Below are positions 14,001 through 21,960 of a stretch of 64,000 nucleotides of DNA, in pieces. A program made the translations under genes and the position numbers. Under the pieces are notes generated by a model, which saw nothing but the letters and a program-made list of their open reading frames with translations, searched no databases and was not told the DNA's origin. The stretch comes from Odontesthes bonariensis (lineage: Eukaryota > Chordata > Actinopteri > Atheriniformes > Atherinopsidae): positions 8,528,001 through 8,592,000 of the forward strand of contig NC_134510.1 of the NCBI RefSeq assembly GCF_027942865.1. The letters run 5' to 3'. The first letter of the stretch is position 1; each line of letters opens with the position of its first letter.

Positions 14001-16771
14001 TGGCTCATTCTGTGGTACCACAATGACAATGTAAGACTGAGGTATAATAAATGGGTTAATTAGTGAACAGTATCATTTTAGGGAAAATGTTCTTCACATG
14101 TATCTTTATAAAAAGATAACAAACAAAAGGCACATACATAATGGCTTTATGGGGGACAACAAAACAAAACACTTGTTGAGGTCTCCTTCTAGGACAAGTA
14201 ACAACAATGTCAAATCACAAGGGATCTTAACATCCTGCAGCTGCCGCACTCTGCCTTTAAGGTAGAGTACAGCAGCTGACTGGGGCCTTACACATACACA
14301 ATGACACCTAGTGGACAAAAAGTCCACTGGCAAGTATAAACATGCCTCATACTTCCACTTACAGTGGCTGCAGTGTTATGCGGTTCTTCCCTTAGCACCA
14401 TCCTCAGATCCTCAGAGGCCATTTTGGGGTTGCCCCAATGATTATGAACAGTAGCTCGACGTAGTAGGGCTGATAATGACAGATACATTACACATCTGGG
14501 ACATAAACAGTAACAACTGTATTCAAAGTTATGACTAAAGCCTGTCAGCGTGACCAACACATTACAAGATTAAAATACCAGTTCTTCTTCCAAACACTGT
14601 CCAAGCACTTAAAACTTCAGATAAAAAGGAAAGCACCTTTTGTATTGCCCGGTTCAAGCTCGAGCACTCGCTCACAGTCTCTCATGGCATTGTGCCAGTG
14701 CTTGAGATGGATCTCTGCCTGAGCTCTGTTGTTGTACGCAGCAACAGTGGGTAAAATGCAAAGGCTCCTGTAATGGTGATGAAAAGTACAACAGACCTTC
14801 ATTAACTTGCCTTCACTAACTGTACATTTGCTAAACAAGAGTGAAATCAAACCACAATGCTGGATGGCCTATTTTTACGAAATGAATGAGTTGTGCGGAG
14901 AACCTGACCTGGTGTAGTACGCTACTGCCTCCTCATAATCGTTCGCTCTGAAAGCTTCATTGCCTTTGTCTTTTTCACGATTCGCCAGAAGGAGCTTCTC
15001 GTTCTGTGACAGTGCTGCATCACAAATGTTACACACAAACCCAACAACTTAAGTATATTCCATGCTTGCTTTGCAGTTACTGTTAAAAAACACATGTATG
15101 GTACTGTGCATGTGGATTACATGAGGCATTCACTTGAGTCTTGATTTTGGGATGTCCGGTGTTTACAATGGCCGGCGGATCGTTTTTGAGCACATTCCCA
15201 TCTATTTTGTCACATTCCTTTTCCACATCAAACCTAGAAATAGAGAGAAACATGGGCCAACAAAGAAATTATGCAAAAAAAGACTATAGAGAGGCAGCTA
15301 GTGTTTAACTGTGGATCACTGTAGTAAAAAAAAAAGCTTAGCTAAGCAGTTGTTACCTTTGATCGACAATGACTGCAGCTGCTGTAATAGCGTGTTCTTT
15401 CTTCTGAATATAATGGACAAATGTGGAGAGAAAATGTCTTACTTGTCCCATTCTCGATGGTCACGAGGAAGAGCAGATTTTGAAGGATTCTTTCTTTCTT
15501 TTGGAACTGAACTCTGTGATGGAGAAATACTTCATTTCTTGAGTGTACGTGTACATATTCACATGTTGTGTAGATGAGAGAGAGATGAGAGCGTAAGATG
15601 TGATCACCTCGCCAAACGGAACAAAGCAATTGGAACCTCTTACAGGTGGCACTGTGTCTTTCACTGGGTCATCAAACAGTGACTGCTGGTTAAGGGAAAT
15701 TTCATTCCTTTTGGTGTCCTCTTCCCATGTCTGTAAAGTACAAGGTATTCAATATCAAAATATATTACGACCTAAAGGAAATGAATGATTAATGAAAACA
15801 AGCAAACAAACAAAAACACTGTGTACCATACCTTTAACTCACTGACTATTTGGCTCCACTCATCTTTAGACAGGCTAGCTGCTGTGGCTACAGGGCTTTC
15901 CTTCCTCAGAGCTCGGCTCCTCGGGTTCAGCTTCTCCAAGTGACTTTCACAGAACTTGATCAGATGAGGATAAATACCTTCCTGACCAGACCTTTAACAC
16001 AAAATGATACATGCTTCTCTGAGTGCCAACATTCCTTTCAATATCCTCAGTCAAGTTTCTGACTGAATTTGCATTGCGATGTGCTTTTATACTTTTTGCA
16101 ATTGCTGATAGATTTTTTTTTTTTTATCACATCCATACTTTCACCTCTACTTCCAGGCTTTAATCATTGCTGCCTATCACTAGTAAACTGTGAGCACTGT
16201 TTTTAAGATTGCTCTGTTTTGTGTTTAAAGCATTTGCATCTTCTGTCATCCTCCAACCCCTTATGAGCCCCTTACAAAATCCAGAAAGGGTCTATCAATG
16301 ATACCTAGAGAACAAATAAACAGACCTTTCACCACACTGCCTGAAATCTCTTGGAAAGGAAATGATCTAATGTTAAATCTCTTCTAAAAACTAAATTTCA
16401 TCAAACAGATTTTTTTTCTTAGGTGTTGGTGTTTTGTTTTTAAATTCTTAAATGATTGTTTTCTACGTTAAGATGTCTTACAGTGTTTAGTTTTCATTTA
16501 AGCGTTTTTTTAACTTTGTCCATGAAAAAAAAAATCACAAGAATATGAAGGGAAAACCATATTTGATAAATACACAAACCCTCCTTTGCTCCCTTACACA
16601 GCAAGCTGAACTATGTGGCATTTACCTCAGGACTCTCAAGATCTTCTCCAGGTATTTGGCATCTCTGCATTTGTCAATGTAATCATAGTCAAGGTGCTCC
16701 ACAGGGACCTTCCCACTATAGTCAGCGATGGAAGACGGGCTTTGATGAGAGAAAACTGCGTCTGCACTCAT
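1463..16771 (-). CDS. spag1: Sperm-associated antigen 1 (TPR co-chaperone, dynein arm assembly)
   Basis: Coding exons in transcript order are 16773-16626 (ATG at 16771), 15991-15832, 15730-15608, 15513-15443, 15233-15121, 15014-14909, 14767-14637, 14469-14363, 13933-13807, 12238-11783, 9554-9455, 8916-8764, 6969-6812, 5825-5684, 2684-2558, 2423-2265, 2049-1726 and 1591-1463. They join in phase to 943 codons plus stop, close to the human length of about 926. Three TPR blocks lie at residues about 205-320, 480-597 and 655-795, with the typical AYNNRAQAE and YSNRAACYL helices. An RPAP3_C domain lies at about 825-930. In the family, the TPRs bind HSP70/HSP90 and the C-terminus binds RUVBL1/2. The protein acts in the cytoplasm to pre-assemble ciliary dynein arms; human mutations cause primary ciliary dyskinesia. 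A noncoding first exon ends at 16999. The donor at 15121 is chosen over one at 15134 because only it keeps phase. Confidence 0.97.
3826..4112 (+). mobile_element. 5'-truncated L2-clade (UnaL2-type) retroelement tail inside the Tc1 copy
   Basis: This block interrupts the Tc1 coding remnant and is bounded by Tc1 sequence on both sides. Its 3' end has the stem-loop GCTTTGGATAAAAGC at 4055-4069, followed by TCTGCAAAATG and a TGTAA repeat at about 4086-4108. That combination is the conserved 3' tail of eel UnaL2-like LINEs and the SINEs that use them. The left boundary is approximate, and I did not find a clear target duplication. Confidence 0.75.
4652..5365. mobile_element. hAT-like non-autonomous element nested in the Tc1 copy
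   Basis: A 714-bp insertion lies between two exact copies of an 8-bp target sequence, CCATCGAG (4644-4651 and 5366-5373). Removing it restores the expected Tc1 reading across the site. An 8-bp duplication is typical of hAT transposons. The termini (CAGGGGTGG at the left, CGCCCATG at the right) are only a partial inverted match, so the ends have decayed or differ. Inside are two diverged subrepeats of about 100 bp (4777-4873 and 4943-5048). No coding potential is seen. Confidence 0.75.
6219..6561 (-). mobile_element. RTE-like non-LTR repeat with GGAT tail, copy 1
   Basis: This is the most complete of four copies of one family in the window. Read on the minus strand it ends in GAAAATGGATGGATGGAT. 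A 7-bp direct repeat TGGATAT flanks it (6212-6218 and 6562-6568). Shared landmarks are the stretches reading GATGGACTGGCGGCCTG and GGGATAGGCTCCAGCCC in its own orientation. The GATG-type tail resembles Rex3/Expander (RTE clade) elements; that family name is an inference. It lies in the spag1 intron between exons 6812 and 5825. Confidence 0.8.
6812..6969 (-). other. spag1: spag1 linker exon between TPR blocks 2 and 3
   Basis: The exon encodes [20 protein letters not shown] followed by a Pro/Ala/Arg-rich linker. The DGPxWREKLP motif is a recognisable signature of SPAG1 between its second and third TPR blocks. Splice phases (AG in, G out) match both neighbours. Confidence 0.93.
7100..7460 (-). 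mobile_element. Relic of a second Tc1-like transposon (probable)
   Basis: The plus strand resembles the antisense of a fish Tc1 transposase, with stretches such as GATTACAGCTTTGCAAAC. The minus-strand translation gives a decayed match to the [12 protein letters not shown] region (readable as [20 protein letters not shown]). No inverted repeats could be placed, so the limits are approximate. It lies in the spag1 intron between exons 8764 and 6969. Confidence 0.5.
7675..7789 (+). repeat. 33-bp tandem repeat, about 3.5 copies, inside a LINE remnant
   Basis: Units run 7675-7707, 7708-7740, 7741-7773 and a partial 7774-7789. They are nearly identical (one base differs between unit 1 and the others). 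The unit length is a multiple of three, so the open frame running through the repeat reads an 11-residue repeat [11 protein letters not shown] before entering the LINE C-terminal sequence. Confidence 0.9.
7790..8150 (+). mobile_element. 3' end of a CR1/L2-type LINE
   Basis: The frame encodes [20 protein letters not shown] and [16 protein letters not shown], the usual C-terminus of fish CR1/L2 reverse-transcriptase ORFs, with a stop at 7975-7977. The 3' UTR contains an ATT-rich run and ends GCTCTATAAATAAAATTGCC with TTGCC repeats to about 8147. The element is 5'-truncated and inert. Confidence 0.75.
9555..11782 (-). other. spag1: spag1 intron, mostly unremarkable
   Basis: This 2.2-kb intron separates the exons starting at 9554 and ending at 11783. 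I see no conserved coding sequence in it. It is AT-rich, and its only recognisable repeat is the TGTAA-tailed retroelement scrap at 11645-11700. Confidence 0.6.
11645..11700 (-). mobile_element. Scrap of an L2-type retroelement 3' tail
   Basis: The plus strand carries about seven TTACA units followed by CTTAGCTGACGCTTTTCTTAC. Read on the minus strand this is AAAAGCGTC..GCTAA followed by a TGTAA array, the same tail as the insertion at 3826-4112 but with almost all of the body missing. Confidence 0.65.
12239..13806 (-). other. spag1: spag1 intron, no gene seen
   Basis: This 1.6-kb AT-rich intron between exons 13807 and 12238 shows only short low-complexity runs (ATAATG-type at about 12480-12520 and an AAT run at 13562-13577). 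No transposon end, RNA gene or conserved frame was found. Confidence 0.55.
15992..16625 (-). other. spag1: spag1 intron, T-rich, no gene seen
   Basis: The first coding-region intron (634 bp) contains several T homopolymers on the plus strand (around 16112, 16409 and 16506). Nothing else is recognisable. Confidence 0.55.
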
Positions 16772-16998
16772 ACCTGAAGAGATTAACATGACACAAAATA
16801 AAACATAATAACATCATATTAAATAGAACCATACCTGAGATCTCGTCACAGAGAGATAAAACATCGAGTAATTTGAGGAAACTGTGTTTAGATTAAAAAA
16901 AAAAAAGATTCACTGCCAGTGTCCATCTTAGGTATTAAATGTATTGTTAAATTTCAGGAACGCAGCGAAAGCTAAGAGTTTGACGAAGCGATTTTTAC

Positions 16999-17273
16999 CT
17001 GCTCCCGTTCGACTAAAAGCTCGTAAGAATGGTCTTTTCCGTTGCTACGGCAACCACACACGGAAGAACAGTTGAACTGATCGGAAACACGTGACACGGT
17101 CACAGAAGGCTCCAAATTTGAAAACGTGATTCGTAGTTTTCCCTTTTTATTTGCAGGTGAACATGTATCAAACAGACACACGGTGAGTCGTGCAAGTTGA
17201 GGCCTGGAATCAAACCTGAGAGAACAGCATTGCCAACAGAGTTCACGGACTTTGTAGCAATAGTTTTGTCTCG
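16999..17273. promoter_or_regulatory. Shared head-to-head promoter region of spag1 and fbxo43
   Basis: The noncoding first exon of spag1 ends at 16999 (minus-strand donor GTAAAA at 16998-16993). The noncoding first exon of fbxo43 ends at 17273 (plus-strand donor GTAAGT). Both transcripts must therefore start within about 275 bp of each other or overlap. The region holds an RFX X-box (17041-17054), a palindromic E-box CACGTG (17088-17093) and a TTTGAA CHR-like hexamer (17117-17122). No TATA box is obvious. The transcription starts themselves cannot be read from sequence. Confidence 0.75.
17041..17054 (-). promoter_or_regulatory. RFX X-box
   Basis: On the minus strand the 14-mer reads GTTGCCGTAGCAAC. 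It fits the full X-box consensus GTNRCC-N2-RGYAAC with GTTGC/GCAAC half-sites. RFX2/RFX3 use such sites, usually close to the transcription start, to switch on motile-cilium genes. Spag1 is such a gene, so the site fits its neighbour; binding itself is not shown. Confidence 0.75.
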
Positions 17274-18196
17274 GTAAGTGAGTGAGTTTTATGTGTAGAT
17301 GTTGTTATTCACTGCAGTTTACAACACAACTAGTTATCTTTTGATAGCATTTTTTTTTTGTCGGAGGTTAAGCTAACGTAGTTTGATTGGCACTCGCGTT
17401 CCCTGCTATTATCAAAGGTCTCATTACGGAACGTTGAATTCGAAATTTATATTCAGTAACGACTGATTTTTTTTTATTTTTTTTTTTTATTTTTTTTTTT
17501 TTTTTATTTTTTATTTATTTTTTTTTTTTTATGTGTGTACGATAATAAATTGACCTGCGTTGAGTTTATGGGCGTCTGTGACGCTGAACTACTACTACTA
17601 CAATAAATAAATTTTTTTTTTCTTTTTTTTACTAATAGTTCACAAGTGTTTTCGGGCCATACTAATTGGTCTGTCATGTTGTCTGTGGGAGCTGAGAGAT
17701 TCTCAAAAATGCGTTTTTATGTAAAATTACGATTTATTTTTTTTTCCTTTATAAATTTTGTATGGAGCTGGACTGGCTCAGTTGTTCGTTTTGGCGGCTA
17801 CAGCTCTCTTTACAGCGGCAGCACACGCGACAGGGGATTTAAATCCACAGCGCGCGCTCTCATAGCAACGCTTCTAAAACCGCTGAATGCTCGAGCAGCT
17901 AACTTCCTTTGATAGATGGTATTACAGGTAGTTGTACACCGACAGAACTAATCAAAAGCCTTCGTGAAATCTTTTTGTATCCATTAATTCCTCTTATCAC
18001 AAAGTGAGCCAGCTATAACACCACAGACATAAGACTTTTGACACACAAAATGCTTTTAAGCTAGTTTAGCCTTGTTGAACTTTTGTGTCGTTTGTCCCCG
18101 TTAAGTTATATTATACTTGACCAATTCATGCTGCTGTGGGTTTTTTAAATGTCATGTTCTATAGTAGCTTTATTTAAACATTTTTGCTGTCTTTAG
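17274..18196 (+). other. fbxo43: First intron of fbxo43 (5' UTR intron)
   Basis: The donor GTAAGT follows 17273 and the acceptor TTTAG precedes 18197. The intron holds a T-rich low-complexity tract (about 17467-17531) and shorter T runs. A short open frame at 17646-17912 has no homology that I recognise. Confidence 0.7.
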
Positions 18197-18230
18197 GTCA
18201 CTTGACCTGAGGGCACACAGGAAGAAGACA

Positions 18231-21144
18231 ATGCAGTGCACTCCTGAATCAAACGTCTACCTGGGGAGCTACAAAGGCCTGCACTGTTATGATGACTGCT
18301 CTGACAGCGGATACTCGGGTTTGTTCCAGAGCCCAAGGAGCATCAGCGAAGTCGACTCCTGTAAATCGTTGTCTCCAGCAGAATTCAATGAATCTCCGAA
18401 AGAGAACCTTAAGTTTCCTGTCACACCCAAAGAGAGGAACAGAGAATCAGTCAGGTTTGTGGGCAAAGACTCCAGGGAAGTACTACGGCCCTCAGCAGTT
18501 ACCTGGTGTGAAACTCCTAAAGTACACAAAAGAGATGCCTTATCGCGACACAAACTTCTCATGTGGAAATCCACCACAGCTAAAAATGACAACATAAGGT
18601 CACTGTCTGCCATAAAGACAGAGTCCTCCATAGGTGTCAGGTCTGAACACTGGCTTAGCGCATCATTTGACTCTTTAGATATTTTGACTGGGGGACCATC
18701 AAACACTTTAAAACTGGACCAGGATCTACCTCTTTCTGGCAGGAAACGACGTCTCCTCTTTACGCAGGTGAGGACCTCTACTCTTGAAGATGGCAAACTC
18801 AACTTTGGTCACTTCTCCTCTTTTGCGAGAAGTGTGTCACTCACAGAAATGGATTTCAATGAAAACATTTCTGCCTCTGATCAACTTGACACGGATACTC
18901 CGGGCTATGCTAAATCCCTGCCAGCTTCAATTAAAGAAAGCTCTCCATCACCAGTAAACAGTGAGACAAGTATCCTGTGTGATGGCTCAAGCATCTTGCG
19001 CACACCATCATTCACACAAACACCCAAATACATCAGGTATGGGCTGTCTTCTTCAGTCATTTAATTTCCTGCATTTGTTATAAACATTGAGCTAAAACGG
19101 GTAATGAATTTGGAAAAGGTTCAGATTAACCCTATCTAATGTTCAAACAGGTCTGTGTGTGAGGATAGTGGCTTCAGTTCACTTGATAAATCCCAAGACT
19201 CCTCGATTGACCACGATGGCTCATTCCAGGAGCTGCTGCGCTCTACTTCCAGAGGAAACTGTGAAACCCCAAATCTGGCAGATGCAAAGCGACGTTCCCG
19301 TTTGCAGCGTCAGCACAGGCTTTCTACACTTAAAGAAGGTGGTTCTCAGTCTGAGGAAGACCTGGCAGATAGAAAGCATCAACATCCTTTTAAGTGCCAC
19401 GGCCATATTGAAGGAGATGAGGTTTTTGCTGATGATGCTACCCCTTGCAGCATTTTATCAGAGAAATGTTTTAATAACCTGACCTCTGATGGTTTGGCCT
19501 CGGCTAAACATAACTATAACACCCCACTAAGGGTGACTACAACGAAGCTAGAAAATACAACACCTTATAATGCCGATCCTTCAACTCCAGTCATGACTCC
19601 TCTCAGTGCAACCCCAATAAATCTTTCTCTCACTCCAGCCTTGCAGCTGGTTCATGCTATGTGCCAGCACAAAGTTCAGATGTTTGCTGGTCAAAGTCCA
19701 AGTCTGAAAGAAGAGTTAAAGTCTACAGCAGCACTGGTCAAGACCCCATTGATGTTCAGGACAACTATGCCATTGGCAGGGCTGATTGGCAGGAAGATGG
19801 GTCTGGGGAAGGTGGACATACTCACAGAGCTGAGGAAGAGGAATCTCAGGCACATCTTGGCTTTCATTTTCAACAAGCTGCATCCTGGGAGCATCTGCAG
19901 GTGATAGACTTAATCTATTCAACAAACCAGTTTTTTTTTTTTTATTATTAACAAGTGAAGTCTTGTTTCCTCTTTGATGTATGTTTTCTTTAACACATCA
20001 ACTGGCAACTATTCATAGGTTGAGTTGCTCATTTCCCCATTTGTCATTCATTACAGTGATGATGTGTTTAATTGGTCATTGCTCAGATCAGGCTTGTTGA
20101 AGAGTCATGCGCATAGCCAGTGAAAAATGGCTGAGAATATCGTCTCATACATGCTATTATTTGTTTTGAAAGGTGTGCTCAGGTGTGCAAAAGCTGGAAT
20201 GAAATAATCCAGCAGGACACGCAAGCTGTTTTAAGGAGAAGAAACCATCTGAGGGAAGTGGAAGCTGTGTCTGAGGTAATTTTTAATTTTTTTTTTAAAA
20301 ATGTATTTTGTTTTAACTGAAGCCTGGTCAATGAGAAATTAGTCTTTAGTAGGTATGTGATTGCAAGATGCACATCTGTGGCTTTAGCTTTGTGCTAATA
20401 CATACCAAGTTTTCTTTGTTGAATAGAAAATAAATGCTATGACTTGCTTGCTTGCTGTAGGACAGGTCTAAGCTCAGAGATCAGCATTTTTTACTCTACT
20501 GTGAAACAGCCTTTATGTACTGCATACATGTTCAATCCTCAAAGTGGAAATTACAGATCTTTTTGCTGTTGTCACAGCTTGGTGGTGCTGTCCACGTCTC
20601 TGATGCAACGACCAGAGTTACCCTGCTGAAAAGGTCAGCCTTGAAGACGGTTCAGGCCCAGTCCAGGACCTCCACCTACTGCACCCCACAGTCGGCACAT
20701 AGCACTTTAACCCCATTACAGCACAGCACTTTGCAGTCAGCCAGCAGCAGCAAACGAGATAAATTTCTTGAGGTGAGTTGTTGTAGCTTTTAATGATTAA
20801 TAATGTACATTTATTCTTTCTCAGATAGGAGGAAATTGACTTCAAACAAAGTTAACAAAAACATTAAAACAAACTTAAAATAACTTTCTTTCCAGGTTGC
20901 CAAAACCCTTTTCAATGATGAGTGCCTCAAGCCTTGCCCTAGATGTCAGCACCCAGCAAGGTGTCATTCTGTGAAACGGGAGGGTGTGTGCAGCAGAGCT
21001 GACTGTAGTTTCCAGTTTTGCACATCATGCCTGTGTGCTTTTCATGGCTCCAGAGATTGTGGCAGTCAGTCTGTAGGCCGTTGCAAGAAGGACAATCTAC
21101 TTCCAGGAAGTGCTCAAAGCAAGCGAAATGTTAAAAGACTCTGA
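18231..21144 (+). CDS. fbxo43: F-box only protein 43 (Emi2), APC/C inhibitor
   Basis: Coding exons are 18231-19036 (the exon begins at 18197 after a noncoding first exon), 19151-19900, 20173-20275, 20578-20772 and 20896-21144. They give 700 codons in phase. The start has a good context (A at -3). Seen in order: DSGYSG at residues 25-30, a canonical beta-TrCP degron DSGFSS at 274-279, an F-box at about 490-540 ([22 protein letters not shown]), a zinc-binding region with eight-plus Cys/His at about 628-675, and the Arg-Leu C-terminal tail. Emi2 binds and blocks APC/C-Cdc20. It holds vertebrate eggs in metaphase II and is needed in male meiosis; CaMKII/Plk1-primed degradation releases the arrest. 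Position beside rgs22 and spag1 separates it from its paralogue fbxo5 (Emi1). Confidence 0.96.
20896..21144 (+). other. fbxo43: fbxo43 zinc-binding region and RL tail exon
   Basis: The last exon starts after a strong pyrimidine tract (TTTCTTTCCAG). It encodes [16 protein letters not shown], then [20 protein letters not shown] and RDC, then a basic stretch ending VKRL. In Emi1/Emi2 the zinc-binding region blocks ubiquitin-chain elongation and the terminal Arg-Leu docks on the APC/C. All the expected Cys/His positions are present. Confidence 0.94.
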
Positions 21145-21592
21145 GCCCAGAAGGTGAACTCCATGTTTGCTATTTTGCTTTGCCAAAGTCCCTTTAGCAT
21201 TTTTTATAATTTTTTTTTTTCCTTATCAAGACCAAATGTTAAAGATGAGGCTTGGGCAGGAAGAACATAAGCAATGTCTGTGCTGTTAACTGTGTGTATG
21301 TCCCTGTATATGTATAGTCCTGACTCTTTTTTTTTTTTTTTTCCCAACACAGTTCTTACTTGTATGTTTTTAATTATGTATGTGAAGGAGGTCTCATTAG
21401 CAGTAACAATTGAACTGGTGATGTGCTTTTCAATTCACGCTGACTATACAGTGTTTTTTGGAATTCTGGACTTTTTCAACTTTTACTATTGTGTGTTCAG
21501 ATCAGTTTTAAAATCTATATATATTTTTTTTCTTTTATATTTTTACATACAAACTTGTCTCATTCGTGAGTATCTTGATTGTAGTCCACACA

Positions 21593-21598
21593 AATAAA
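21593..21598 (+). promoter_or_regulatory. fbxo43: fbxo43 polyadenylation signal
   Basis: AATAAA occurs 449 bp after the stop codon, followed by a GT-rich stretch (TTGTTTGGTGCC, then TGCTGTCATGTGTT), as expected of a downstream element. It is the first canonical signal after the gene. Confidence 0.75.
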
Positions 21599-21960
21599 TT
21601 CTGCATTGTTTGGTGCCATCTAGTGCTGTCATGTGTTAACTGCAACAACAATGTCACTGGTGTTTGGCTATTTTTTTAAATTTTTTTATTTTTTTTAAAT
21701 CCATACATACTTTACATTTAAGTGATCTTGAACAAATACACGCTGATTTCTGTGAATGATTTAGAATTAAATGATTTTTGAATTCTCAGAGGAACTGCAA
21801 CAGTTTTCCAGTTAAACTTTTACTACCCCCTGTGTTTTGAAAATAAGTCCACTTCCATAGCAACCTGCTCTGTCTGTAATTACACTGCTGAAAGTGACTG
21901 TCTGGCTCTGCTTTTGTGGCAGAATACACGGTACGGGCCTTTGTATGTTTGGGGTAAACG
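21599..21960 (+). promoter_or_regulatory. Short intergenic region, probable rgs22 promoter
   Basis: Only about 360 bp separate the fbxo43 polyadenylation signal from the rgs22 start codon, so the rgs22 promoter and 5' UTR should lie here unless an upstream noncoding exon exists. It holds a T-rich run near 21673-21700. I could not identify a specific factor site. Confidence 0.5.
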
